DNA of 64,000 nt, taken from positions 3,658,001-3,722,000 of the forward strand of contig NC_015731.1 in the NCBI RefSeq assembly GCF_000219585.1. The letters run 5' to 3'. Shown here one piece after another: positions 32,621-41,493 of this stretch (within the stretch, counting starts at the first letter, position 1; each line of letters starts with the position of its first letter). The stretch comes from Nitrosomonas sp. Is79A3 (lineage in GTDB: Bacteria > Pseudomonadota > Gammaproteobacteria > Burkholderiales > Nitrosomonadaceae). The position numbers and the translations under genes were made by a program. The notes beneath the pieces were generated by a model that saw nothing but the letters and a program-made list of their open reading frames with translations, made no database searches and had not been told where the DNA came from.

Positions 32621-33229
32621 GTGGAGAAAGATATTGACACTTTCAGTGCAAATGCTGTTATTTGCGGTGTAGACGAGGCTGGCAGAGGGCCATTGGCTGG
32701 CCCCGTCTATGCAGCATGTGTTGTGCTCGATGTTGACCACAAAATAGCCGGATTAGCCGATTCCAAGGAACTGAGCGAGAAGAAGCGTGAAGTGCTGGCA
32801 ATCGCTATCAAAAAATATGCTAAAGCATGGGCAATTGCTTCCGCCTCAGTGCAAGAAATTGATCAGCTAAATATTCTGCAAGCAAGTTTGCTCGCGATGA
32901 AACGTGCTGTAGAAAGTTTACCTTTCGTACCGGATATGGCGCTGGTCGATGGGAATCAGAGTCCACAGCTAAAATGCTCAGTACGTACAATCATTAGAGG
33001 TGACAGTCTAATACCCGAAATCTCAGCAGCCTCTATTTTAGCTAAGACGGCACGGGATAAAGAAATGCTAAGACTGCATCAATGTTTTCCACTCTATGGA
33101 TTTGATCAACACAAAGGGTATCCAACGATAAAGCATTTGGCTGCATTACAAATGCACGGTGCATGTGAGATACATCGGCAAAGTTTTGCGCCTGTCCATG
33201 CATTAAAATTGAGTAAAAAATATTTCTAG
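32621..33229 (+). CDS. rnhB: Ribonuclease HII
   Basis: Removes RNA from RNA:DNA hybrids and single ribonucleotides. The motif [17 protein letters not shown] (with the two acidic ligands), VDGNQSP and the C-terminal [19 protein letters not shown] are the family signatures. GTG at 32621 or the adjacent TTG at 32618 is the start. It is the usual end of the bamA-fabZ cluster, here separated by repeat copy A. Confidence 0.95.
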   Translation: MEKDIDTFSANAVICGVDEAGRGPLAGPVYAACVVLDVDHKIAGLADSKELSEKKREVLAIAIKKYAKAWAIASASVQEIDQLNILQASLLAMKRAVESLPFVPDMALVDGNQSPQLKCSVRTIIRGDSLIPEISAASILAKTARDKEMLRLHQCFPLYGFDQHKGYPTIKHLAALQMHGACEIHRQSFAPVHALKLSKKYF

Positions 33230-33388
33230 AACAACGATAACGCCAAACTGTGCTTATCTCAAAGCAAGGAAGAAAATCACTTTGTGAGTATAATGACAGC
33301 TATTCAATTCAGTTCTGCTAACAGATAACAACCCTGATTATTAATAAAATTTAAATTTTTGAACTCACTAAACAAGGATAAACTTAAA

Positions 33389-33868
33389 ATGCGCATTGAA
33401 AAAAATACCGTGGTCTCACTTAATTATGAATTGACAGATGATACCGGAAAAATTCTGGAGAAAACGGATACACCGATTAGTTATTTGCATGGCGGCTACG
33501 GAGGCATTTTCCCTCTCGTTGAAGAAGCGCTTCATGAAATGGAAGTTGGTTATTCTTGCTCGGTTTCAATGGAACCGGAAGATACTTTCGGCGAATATGA
33601 TGCCGAATTGATTCGAGTGGAACCGCGCAGCTCTTTTCCAGATAATGTAGCAGTTGGCATGCATTTTGAAGGGGGGGCTGAAGGTTCTGACGACATCATC
33701 ATCTACCAAGTTACAGAAGTTGCTGACGATACCGTCATTGTCGATGGAAATCATCCATTTGCGGGTTTAAGATTGATTTTTGCTTGCACAGTAACCGAAG
33801 TCCGCCCAGCCACAGCGGAAGAAATTACCCATCAACATGTGCATGGTGCACATGGGCATGAGCATTGA
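33389..33868 (+). CDS. slyD: SlyD-like FKBP peptidyl-prolyl isomerase
   Basis: Peptidyl-prolyl cis-trans isomerase and chaperone with an inserted-flap domain. The frame starts at 33359 but AAGGA precedes the ATG at 33389 (MRIEKNTVVSLNY), the usual SlyD start. The FKBP core carries YLHGGYGGIFPLVEEALHEM; the insert-in-flap includes EDTFGEYDAELIRVEPRS; the His-rich tail THQHVHGAHGHEH may bind nickel. It converges on mutS, stops only 30 bp apart. Confidence 0.9.
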   Translation: MRIEKNTVVSLNYELTDDTGKILEKTDTPISYLHGGYGGIFPLVEEALHEMEVGYSCSVSMEPEDTFGEYDAELIRVEPRSSFPDNVAVGMHFEGGAEGSDDIIIYQVTEVADDTVIVDGNHPFAGLRLIFACTVTEVRPATAEEITHQHVHGAHGHEH

Positions 33869-33898
33869 TGAAATAAAGGTATTCTATTATTCAACAGA

Positions 33899-36499
33899 TT
33901 AGCTGTTATTTGTCGCATCTATCGCTTTCTTCAATAAATAAAGCTGCTCCAGCGCTTGCCTGGGGCTTAGTTCATCCGGCGAGAGGTTTTGTAACATTGC
34001 AATCAATGGATGTTCCTGCGTAATATCTTCTTCCGGTTCTGGAATGGAAAAGGAAAACAGATCCAACTGAGGTTTCTTTTTTACACTTTCCTGCTCCAGT
34101 TTAATCAAGTGCTTTCTGGCCACTTTGATCACTGACTCTGGAACACCTGCCAGTGCAGCAACTTGCAAACCGTAGCTTTGACTGGCCGGACCCTCGGCTA
34201 CTTTATGCAGAAAAACAATGCGATGTTTATACTCCACGGCGTCCAAATGGACATTTTGGATTTGTTTAAACTCCTCAGCCAGTTTCGTTAATTCAAAGTA
34301 ATGCGTGGCAAAAAGTGTAAAGCTGCGATTTTTACTCAATAGATACCGGGCAATGGCAAACGCTAGGGCCAAGCCGTCAAAAGTGGAAGTGCCGCGCCCG
34401 ACTTCATCCATAAGCACTAGGCTTTGCGCTGTTGCGTTATGGAGTATATTGGCGGTTTCCGTCATTTCCACCATAAATGTGGAACGCCCGCTGGCAAGAT
34501 CATCGGCAGCGCCAATACGGGTAAAGATCTGATCCAGCCTACCCAGACGTACTCTTTTGGCAGGCACATAACTGCCGCAATGTGCAAGTAAAGCGATCAG
34601 CGCGATTTGCCGCATATAGGTTGATTTACCGCCCATATTGGGGCCAGTAATTATCAACATTTGCGGTTTCCCGGTATAGTCAGCACCTAACTGAACATCA
34701 TTGGCAACAAAGTTTTCTACCTGACTTTCCACAACCGGGTGGCGACCGGTATCTATCTCAAAAATTTCCTCATGCGACAAATATGGTGCAGTATAGTCAA
34801 GCGCTTGTGCACGCTCAGCAAATGCACATAAAACATCAATTTCCGCAACGCTCGCAGCCATTTTCTGCAATGGATGGATATAACCCAGAAGTACATTCAA
34901 AAGTTCATCGTATAAATACTTCTCCCGCGCCAATGCCCGGTCTTGCGCGGATAATGCTTTATCTTCGAAAGCTTTTAGTTCCGGCGTGATATAACGCTCA
35001 GCACTTTTTAGTGTTTGTCTGCGCCGGTAATCAGCGGGAATTTTCTCGCTGTGTGCGTGCGTGACTTCAATATAGAAACCATGCACACGGTTATATTCCA
35101 CCTTGAGATTAGGAATGCCGGTGCGTTCTTTTTCACGAATCTCCAACTGCAGTAAGAATTCACCGCAATTATTTTGCAGGGCACGTAATTCGTCCAGTTC
35201 GGCATCATAACCATCGGCAATCACATTGCCCTCACGCAACACCACACCAGGTTCTTCCAACAAAGATTTTCTCAATAACTCAAAGAGCGCAGGTTCTATC
35301 TGCATAGCCTGAATCAATTGACTAATTCTCTCACTGGAACCATTTGCCATGGCTTGAATGACTTCTGGCAATAGTTTCAGGCTATCACGCAAACCCGATA
35401 AGTCTCTCGGGCGCGCTGATTTGAGTGCAATGCGGGCAGTAATCCGTTCAACATCTACAAATTGCCGAAGCAGGTCTCGCGCGACCCAATAATTATTCTG
35501 CTCACTTTCTCCGATTAAGGCTGCAACGCTATCAAGCCGCTTTTGTATTGCTGCATGATCCCGTAATGGATGATGCAGCCAAAATTGCAACAAACGGCTG
35601 CCCATATTGGTTGAGCATGTATCCAGTAATGACAACAACGTAGGTGAGCGTTCACCGCGTATGGTTTCAGAAATTTCCAGATTGCGGCGTGTGGCAGCAT
35701 CCATCCGAATATAAATACTATCCCGCTCAGCTTGTAATGATGTGATAGGAAGCGCAGCAGATCCTTGAGTCAGGCGGGCGTATTCCAGTAGGGCACCGGC
35801 AGCGCACAGCGCAATAGGCAAATCCTCACAACCAAAGCCAGACAGATCATGCGTTTCAAATTGCCGCGTAAGATTATTGATTGCAGTATCACGATCAAAC
35901 TGCCACAACGGCAATCGCTTTAGCGCCCAATTTTTACCTTGTATTTCAGCTTGTTTAAGTGATTCTGGCAATAGGATCTCAGATGGTTGCAGACGCTCCA
36001 GCTCACTCAGCAGATTTTGTGGTGATGTCTCCATCACGCGTAATTGCCCCGCTGCCAGATTCAGCCAAGCCAGACCCAGAATCGATTCGTGCACCCATAA
36101 AGCCAATAATATGCAGTCGCGCTTATCCTCAAGCAATGCCGCATCCGTCAATGTTCCAGGCGTGATGATACGGGTGACTTCACGTGCAACCGGGCCTTTG
36201 CTGGTCGCCGGATCACCCACCTGCTCGCAAATGGCTACGGATTCACCTGACTTGACCAGTTTTGCCAGATACTGCTCTGCTGCATGATAGGGCACTCCCG
36301 CCATTTTAATCGGTTCCCCGGCAGAAGCGCCGCGTTGCGTTAAAGTTATTCCCAAGAGCTTTGCCGCTTTCTCCGCATCGTCAAAAAACAACTCATAAAA
36401 ATCCCCCATGCGATAAAACATCAGCATGTCTGGGTGTTGTGCCTTGATGCGCAGGTACTGCTGCATCATGGGGGTATGCTGATCTTTCTGGGTTTTCAT
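33899..36499 (-). CDS. mutS: DNA mismatch repair protein MutS
   Basis: Mismatch-binding ATPase. The N-terminal [32 protein letters not shown] carries the Phe-x-Glu wedge; the C-terminal ATPase has Walker [11 protein letters not shown] and the signature region [10 protein letters not shown]. The 866-residue length matches the family. No sign of truncation or frame disruption. Confidence 0.97.
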   Translation of the reverse strand: MKTQKDQHTPMMQQYLRIKAQHPDMLMFYRMGDFYELFFDDAEKAAKLLGITLTQRGASAGEPIKMAGVPYHAAEQYLAKLVKSGESVAICEQVGDPATSKGPVAREVTRIITPGTLTDAALLEDKRDCILLALWVHESILGLAWLNLAAGQLRVMETSPQNLLSELERLQPSEILLPESLKQAEIQGKNWALKRLPLWQFDRDTAINNLTRQFETHDLSGFGCEDLPIALCAAGALLEYARLTQGSAALPITSLQAERDSIYIRMDAATRRNLEISETIRGERSPTLLSLLDTCSTNMGSRLLQFWLHHPLRDHAAIQKRLDSVAALIGESEQNNYWVARDLLRQFVDVERITARIALKSARPRDLSGLRDSLKLLPEVIQAMANGSSERISQLIQAMQIEPALFELLRKSLLEEPGVVLREGNVIADGYDAELDELRALQNNCGEFLLQLEIREKERTGIPNLKVEYNRVHGFYIEVTHAHSEKIPADYRRRQTLKSAERYITPELKAFEDKALSAQDRALAREKYLYDELLNVLLGYIHPLQKMAASVAEIDVLCAFAERAQALDYTAPYLSHEEIFEIDTGRHPVVESQVENFVANDVQLGADYTGKPQMLIITGPNMGGKSTYMRQIALIALLAHCGSYVPAKRVRLGRLDQIFTRIGAADDLASGRSTFMVEMTETANILHNATAQSLVLMDEVGRGTSTFDGLALAFAIARYLLSKNRSFTLFATHYFELTKLAEEFKQIQNVHLDAVEYKHRIVFLHKVAEGPASQSYGLQVAALAGVPESVIKVARKHLIKLEQESVKKKPQLDLFSFSIPEPEEDITQEHPLIAMLQNLSPDELSPRQALEQLYLLKKAIDATNNS

Positions 36500-36537
36500 T
36501 GGCTCTACGTCAGATTATTTACGCAGTGGAGAATACA

Positions 36538-36679
36538 TTATTGTGCTGGAATAATCTCGTCTACTAAACACCCCAAAATATTATCCTGAAAGTCGATGAT
36601 AACTGGAATATCTTGATGAGCATGGAAGCTGGGGTATCCATGCACTTCAGCAAAGCATTTAGTAGCAAATCGATATTGA
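36538..36679 (-). pseudogene. Truncated C-terminal coding fragment, unidentified
   Basis: An open frame of 46 codons on the minus strand, reading NQYRFATKCFAEVHGYPSFH..IPVIIDFQDNILGCLVDEI.., ends in TAA but has no start; its 5' end is cut exactly where repeat copy B begins (36681). It has a protein-like composition and normal codon use. The family was not recognised; it could be chance. Confidence 0.35.
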
Positions 36680-36680
36680 T

Positions 36681-36828
36681 TTTAGCAGGCCGTTGAAAAA
36701 GTTTTCGAGGCAGCCGATGCAAGGCAAAAACGGGCGAAAAAGCGCAGTTTATGCGTGATAAATGAGCATTTTGAGCTTGTTTTTAACACCGCAGCGGCAA
36801 CGCAGATAGTTTTTCAACGGCCTGTTAG
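36681..36828 (+). mobile_element. 148-bp dispersed repeat, copy B
   Basis: TAGCAGGCCGTTGAAAAAG at the left, TTTTTCAACGGCCTGTTAG at the right, and the same internal blocks as copy A. It truncates the fragment upstream and extends toward the degraded copy at 36919. Confidence 0.9.
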
Positions 36829-36918
36829 AAGGTTTGCAGTTAACTTTGCTCTCTATTTTTGCGGCTTTTTCGTTTCCATTAGCTTGGGCCATGCAAATAT
36901 CATAATACATTTTGTAGG

Positions 36919-36958
36919 CTGTTTTTAACACCGCAGATAGTTTTCAGCGGCCTGCTAA
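36919..36958 (+). repeat. Truncated copy (B2) of the dispersed repeat
   Basis: Only the right end remains: GCTGTTTTTAACACCGCAGA with a short internal deletion, then TAGTTTTCAGCGGCCTGCTA. On the minus strand its terminal TAG is the stop codon of the thioredoxin-CcdA gene. Confidence 0.8.
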
Positions 36959-38148
36959 ACAAGCCATTCAGGATGTAGAATCATTATGAAACCAAGTGCC
37001 AGCATTACAACGCCACTCAGGAGCTTGAGCCAGCGACCCGTAGATTCCGTAAGCTTATGATTGCTTAACGCGAACACTGCAATGGCTACCATAAGGGAGT
37101 CGTCGGCTATATAACCGAGGATATAAAGTCCTAGGTATGCATAGTAGACTGCTGGATTCAACGCATGTTGCGTTAATATAGCCGTGTAGATTGCTGGAAA
37201 ACCTGCAGTGCACAGTAATTCGATGAAATTGACCATTACGGCCAGAAAAGCAACGGCTGTCAGCGTCGGCCATAACCTATCGGCTGCCAGGACAGCTCGC
37301 ATCCGGACATACAAGGCAGGTTTGGCAGAATCCGGGATGGATAATGAGAAACCCCGCTGCCAGATAAAAAAATCCTTCACATTGATCCCGCCGATAATCA
37401 GGGCCGCGCCTCCCAGCGCCCAGTACAAAGCAGTAGTAATACCGATCATCTGGAATATGTTCAGCCAGGCAGCCATAAACGCATAATAGACTCCGCCACT
37501 CACCAGCACAAATGTGCCAGCGATTAATGCCATTCTTTTACGATTCCGCTGGTGTACAAGTAGCGAGAGCAAAAACAACAACACCCACATCGCACACGGG
37601 TTAAAGCCATCAAGCAGACCAATAGTCAGTGTGAATAACGGAAGTCCCAGGCGAGCAACACTGAGTGTTCCAAACAACTTTGATTCGATTTCGGTTTGCT
37701 GAGGAGAGAGCGAGGCCTGCTCAACCAGATTAATCAGTAAAGGCCCGGAGTTTTCTGCATTATCAAATCCTGCAAGTACCTTGCCATTCATGACAAAAGT
37801 TGGCACGCCGGGTGGCCAAATCCCAGCCTCCTGGGAATATCGGGTCAATCCATTGAGAGCGATCTGATCATGGTCGACCGAATAGTACATGATCTGCAGC
37901 CATGGTCGTTCGCTGCCAAATTTCAGGAGAAATTCTTTAGCCCGTGCACAGTGCGGGCAACCGTCGCGCACGAAAACTTCGAGTACCTGATCTCCGCCTG
38001 GAACCTGCTTTACTTCACTTGCTGTTACCCATGGTGTTACAACCAGCAATAATAACAGCATCAACCTCCGAAGATTTGGTAGTGGTTGAAGATACCGCTT
38101 ATTGATATAAAAACTGCCAAAAAATCCTGACTCAGGCTTTAGAATCAT
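36955..38148 (-). CDS. Thioredoxin-like / CcdA (DsbD-type) membrane fusion protein
   Basis: Predicted thiol-disulfide transporter passing electrons across the inner membrane. A signal segment near residues 29-43 precedes a periplasmic glutaredoxin-like domain with active site DGCPHC (Cys64, Cys67); after about residue 160 come six or so membrane segments, with CcdA-type cysteines in DGFNPCAMW and ELLCTAGFP. The domain order differs from E. coli DsbD (thioredoxin domain C-terminal there). AAGGTG precedes the ATG. The stop codon lies in repeat remnant B2; copy C lies 42 bp upstream, bracketing the gene. Confidence 0.8.
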   Translation of the reverse strand: MILKPESGFFGSFYINKRYLQPLPNLRRLMLLLLLVVTPWVTASEVKQVPGGDQVLEVFVRDGCPHCARAKEFLLKFGSERPWLQIMYYSVDHDQIALNGLTRYSQEAGIWPPGVPTFVMNGKVLAGFDNAENSGPLLINLVEQASLSPQQTEIESKLFGTLSVARLGLPLFTLTIGLLDGFNPCAMWVLLFLLSLLVHQRNRKRMALIAGTFVLVSGGVYYAFMAAWLNIFQMIGITTALYWALGGAALIIGGINVKDFFIWQRGFSLSIPDSAKPALYVRMRAVLAADRLWPTLTAVAFLAVMVNFIELLCTAGFPAIYTAILTQHALNPAVYYAYLGLYILGYIADDSLMVAIAVFALSNHKLTESTGRWLKLLSGVVMLALGFIMILHPEWLV

Positions 38149-38189
38149 TTTTCACCTTATTTTGGAGAATTCAGACAAGGTGATTTCTC

Positions 38190-38335
38190 TAACAGGCCGC
38201 TGAAAAAGTTTTCGAGGCAGCCGATGCAAGGCAAAAACAGGCGAAAAAGCGCAGTTTATGCGTGATAAATGAGCATTTTGAGCTTGTTTTTAACACCGCA
38301 GCGGCAACGCAGATAGTTTTTCAATGTCCTGCTAA
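38190..38335 (+). mobile_element. 146-bp dispersed repeat, copy C
   Basis: TAACAGGCCGCTGAAAAAG on the left; the right end is TTTTTCAATGTCCTGCTA, slightly diverged. Internal blocks match copies A and B. It sits just upstream of the thioredoxin-CcdA start. Confidence 0.9.
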
Positions 38336-38336
38336 A

Positions 38337-38530
38337 CCGGCGCAGATCCATGGCAAAGACGTGCCACAGGCTTGGCTGAATTGAAAACGGCCAAACCCAG
38401 TCGGATCAAGATTGAATACACTGAGCTTCCTGACACCGCGCAAATTCATTATTCCACTGGCTTGTGCCACTACACATCAATGCAATCCATTAGTGGGCGA
38501 TGCCCAGCTAAGCGGCCATTCGCGCTATAA
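38337..38530 (+). pseudogene. Possible coding remnant next to repeat C
   Basis: Two short overlapping frames, AQIHGKDVPQAWLN then a -1/+1 shifted ELKTAKPSRIKIEYTELP.. to a TAA at 38528, look like a decayed gene fragment starting exactly at the repeat border. No family recognised; low confidence. Confidence 0.3.
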
Positions 38531-38557
38531 GTAGTGAAACTGAATCGCTATCTCTTA

Positions 38558-39067
38558 TCAAGGAAACGCAGGTATATTCGGTTCTGTGCCTTCAATTTCC
38601 ACTTCGGGTAGATGTTGTTTTACGCGCCTCTCTATCTCTAGCACTCGATCAGCCGGTACATCAGCCAGCAACAAAAGTTGACCTGCCTCAATTGCCTCCT
38701 CGAACTCTTTAGTCCTCCGGTTACCAATACTCATACCCACCATACCACTTAGCCATGCACCGACACTCGCACCCGCAAGCGTAGTTGCCAGCAAGACGCC
38801 ACCTGCAATAACAGTTGATGCGGGAGGAAGCACGACGGCGACCAGCCCGGCCAACAGACCGGCTGTCCCTCCAAGTGCCAACCCCTGCTGTACAGCAGGA
38901 ACAAAATCACTTTTTTGTAACAGATTAGCTTCTGGCAAATCTTCGAGCGGCGTACCACGTTTAGCAAGCACGTGGAGATGCCGCTCCTCAATTTTTGCCA
39001 TCAGTAAATCATCGACGATACGATTAGTAGTAGCAATATCAGGAACAAGAAAATAGATTCTTCGCAT
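38558..39067 (-). CDS. Conserved membrane protein, DUF1269-like
   Basis: A 169-residue protein: MRRIYFLVPDIATTNRIVDDLL resembles the N-terminal sensor-like domain of DUF1269/GspM-type stress proteins, followed by an Ala/Gly-rich hydrophobic hairpin (about 65-115, two membrane segments) and a charged C-terminus with VPADRVLEIERRVK. Probably inner-membrane. Function unknown. An FNR-like dyad (CTGATCTCGATCAC) lies about 110 bp upstream. Confidence 0.7.
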   Translation of the reverse strand: MRRIYFLVPDIATTNRIVDDLLMAKIEERHLHVLAKRGTPLEDLPEANLLQKSDFVPAVQQGLALGGTAGLLAGLVAVVLPPASTVIAGGVLLATTLAGASVGAWLSGMVGMSIGNRRTKEFEEAIEAGQLLLLADVPADRVLEIERRVKQHLPEVEIEGTEPNIPAFP

Positions 39068-39178
39068 AATAACCTCCTAAAAAAACATGGGTTACACTAA
39101 CACCCAGTAGAGATAAGCAGAATATTCTTTATTCATCTTATTATTCATGGAAGTAGTGTATTTTTGCCCATTATAAAA

Positions 39179-39193
39179 ACTGATCTCGATCAC
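39179..39193. promoter_or_regulatory. Imperfect FNR-like dyad
   Basis: CTGAT-CTCG-ATCAC differs from the FNR consensus at one base in each half-site. It lies about 110 bp upstream of the DUF1269-like gene on the minus strand. Confidence 0.35.
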
Positions 39194-39209
39194 AACTAGA
39201 TTCTTTAAT

Positions 39210-40262
39210 TTATTCCTTACCCTTACTGGTTAAGGAACCTAGAAATGCTTTAACATCGTTAATAAATCCAGGGCCAACTTCCCGGCCCAGTTGGTGCTCA
39301 GCCATTTCTTCGATTGCTTTATCCAATGTAGCAACTGAGCCGTCATGGAAATACGGGGCTGTTTTGGTAATATTTCTCAGGCTTGGCACCTTGAACACTT
39401 TCTTGTCAGTTTCGATCCCGGTTATTTCAAATCGCCCCATATCTTTGGTTTCATAAGGTTTAACAACGCCTATCCTTTTATATGAATTCCCGCCAAGCGC
39501 TACGCCATTGTGGCAAGTGGCGCATCCCATGTGGATAAATTTCTGCAGGCCTCTTTTCTCATTGTCATTCAGAGCGCTCTCGTCGCCTTTGAGATAGTCA
39601 TCAAACCGGGAAGGCGTTAGCAGCGTACGCTCAAAAGCACCAATTGCCTTACCTATATTTTTGTATTGGAATGGATCTTTTTCATCTTTAAAAGCTTCTG
39701 CAAAGAGAGCCTTATATTCCTCTATTTTTTTCAACTTGCTGACAACAGCTGCTTCATTCGGCATACCCATTTCGATGGGGTTCAAAATGGGACCAAGTGC
39801 TTGTTCTTCCACATCTTTTGCTCGTCCGTCCCAGAATTGTGCGATATGCAGCGCCGCATTCATCGTGGTTGGCGAATTTCTGCCGCCGCGTTTTCCTTCA
39901 TGGCCTGGTGAAGTTGGCTGACTGTCTACGCCGAAATTATCCAGCCGATGACAAGAATTACAGGAAATCTGATCATTGATCGAAAGCCGGGGATCCAGAT
40001 ACAGTTTCTTGCCAAGCTTGATCAAAGCTGCATTCTTTTTCTCATCAATAATTGATGCAGGTAACGGTTCAAAAAATTGTTTTAAAGTGGTTTGGTCCAG
40101 TTTGTGATGACCGCCATGCATGCCGCCCATTCCACCGTGATGATCGCCATCGTGCATTCCACCATGGTGATCAGCCTTCTTCGTGTCCTCTTGATGATCA
40201 TGACTAGTTTGAGCATAACTATAGGAACTCAATACAAACGCTAAGAATAAGAATATTTTCAT
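39210..40262 (-). CDS. Di-heme cytochrome c peroxidase (MauG/CcpA family) with His-rich N-terminus
   Basis: Periplasmic peroxidase reducing hydrogen peroxide with electrons from cytochrome c or a related di-heme oxidase. A signal peptide (1-17) is followed by a His/Met/Gly/Asp-rich stretch (residues 21-53, with HHGG and MGGMHGGHH), a potential metal-binding region unusual for the family. Heme motifs are CNSCH (101-105) and CATCH (247-251). A GGAGG-type site lies upstream of the ATG. Confidence 0.87.
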   Translation of the reverse strand: MKIFLFLAFVLSSYSYAQTSHDHQEDTKKADHHGGMHDGDHHGGMGGMHGGHHKLDQTTLKQFFEPLPASIIDEKKNAALIKLGKKLYLDPRLSINDQISCNSCHRLDNFGVDSQPTSPGHEGKRGGRNSPTTMNAALHIAQFWDGRAKDVEEQALGPILNPIEMGMPNEAAVVSKLKKIEEYKALFAEAFKDEKDPFQYKNIGKAIGAFERTLLTPSRFDDYLKGDESALNDNEKRGLQKFIHMGCATCHNGVALGGNSYKRIGVVKPYETKDMGRFEITGIETDKKVFKVPSLRNITKTAPYFHDGSVATLDKAIEEMAEHQLGREVGPGFINDVKAFLGSLTSKGKE

Positions 40263-40444
40263 ATAACCTCCAAAAATTTAACTTTAACACCCTTATCAAA
40301 AGAGCTAAATAAGCAAAATGCTTATTTCTAAAAAAATTGTCGAAGGAAAAAAATCTATATAAATTACCGGCATATCCTTTCTTCACATCAACTGTAAAAA
40401 GTGGTGTTTTCTAATTGAAGAATTGTTTTCCGATATTTACAAAC

Positions 40445-41284
40445 TTACGGTATAGAAACAATCTCTTGTTCCCATCCATCTCTGTAACGAAAGCGCAACC
40501 TGTTTTCCTCTGTAAAAAAACCCGGTTGATCAAGAATGCCGCTCCAGCGCAGTGTCGCTGTCAAGCGATACCGATGCTGTAGCCCGTCGTCCTGCTGAAC
40601 TGAGACTGTGCCATCGGTGTGAGTTTGTAATTGCAGGCGAAGCGTACTCCTCACCTGATCGCGTAATTGCACCATATCGTGAGCACAAGCATGCAGCCGT
40701 TGTTGAATACCGTCTTGATACCTCACTTGCAGATTGCCGTCTGCATCAGTGGAAATACTGGTCGCTCCGTCAGCTGATCCAGCAATGATCTCCATATCCG
40801 GTGCAAAACACATCCTTTCTCCTGCCGGTGAGTCAATCTCGATCCGGTCACCGAACCATCCGATATTGTCCCATCCTAACCGCAGTAATTCCCCCATTGC
40901 CTGAACTTGTTGATGGAACTCGCTACGCAACTGTATTTCTAGACCTGACTGTGCGCGTAAGCGCAGATGGCCTTCTTCTGTTTCCATCACTTGTTGCTGA
41001 ACCGTATTCTTGTGCCGCAATGTAAGTCCGTCTGGAACTACACTGAATATTCTGCCATCCGGTAAGGTAATAGTAAAAACTCCGGTTTCTGCATCTTTAA
41101 TAACTGCTACAGGTACAGAATCGCTGCCAAAGAACGCACTAACGGCATCCTCAACATCCTTGGTTGTTGTGAAATTAACTTCGCAATTGATTCCACAATG
41201 CGGTGAATCGTCAGCTTGCGTAACCGCAGCAGGCAGGCCTGTCAACATACTGATTAGTAGAATAGGAAAAAATATTTGCTTCAT
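40445..41284 (-). CDS. Exported protein with repeated DG hairpin motifs, function unknown
   Basis: The signal peptide (about 1-24, ending VTQADD) precedes a Cys-containing CGINC segment. Five units of roughly 15 residues of the form x-G-x-hydrophobic-x-hydrophobic-x3-DG-x-x-x are visible: FTITLPDGRIFSV, LRLRAQSGLEIQL, LQVRYQDGIQQRL, VSVQQDDGLQHRY and RFRYRDGWEQEI. These look like beta-hairpin or YD-like repeats and suggest a surface or periplasmic binding role. The family is not recognised. Transcribed with the exported-protein cluster but separated from it by a terminator. Confidence 0.7.
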   Translation of the reverse strand: MKQIFFPILLISMLTGLPAAVTQADDSPHCGINCEVNFTTTKDVEDAVSAFFGSDSVPVAVIKDAETGVFTITLPDGRIFSVVPDGLTLRHKNTVQQQVMETEEGHLRLRAQSGLEIQLRSEFHQQVQAMGELLRLGWDNIGWFGDRIEIDSPAGERMCFAPDMEIIAGSADGATSISTDADGNLQVRYQDGIQQRLHACAHDMVQLRDQVRSTLRLQLQTHTDGTVSVQQDDGLQHRYRLTATLRWSGILDQPGFFTEENRLRFRYRDGWEQEIVSIP

Positions 41285-41365
41285 GGTAAATCTCCATTCA
41301 TGTTAGAGGCACAACAAGCTTGTTGTGTTTAATAGATTGATTTTGTTATATTGTTTTAACTACTG

Positions 41366-41394
41366 AAGTAAAACACCCCGCCGCAAGCAGCGGG
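41366..41394 (-). terminator. Terminator of the 569-residue exported protein gene
   Basis: On the minus strand CCCGCTGCTTGCGGCGGG forms a GC-rich hairpin followed by GTGTTTTA. It lies 100 bp past the stop of the gene at 41494-43203. Confidence 0.55.
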
Positions 41395-41493
41395 ATGTTG
41401 ATGACATTGCTTATTTACTGATTCTTTGCAATAAAACGAAAATCAGATTTTAAGAGGCTAAATTTATAGTTGTAGAGTAATGCCAAACTCAAG

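Noticed and set aside
36749-36931. A 60-codon minus-strand frame
   Set aside because: Its C-terminal half is encoded by dispersed repeat copy B and the rest has no recognisable family; it looks like a repeat artefact.
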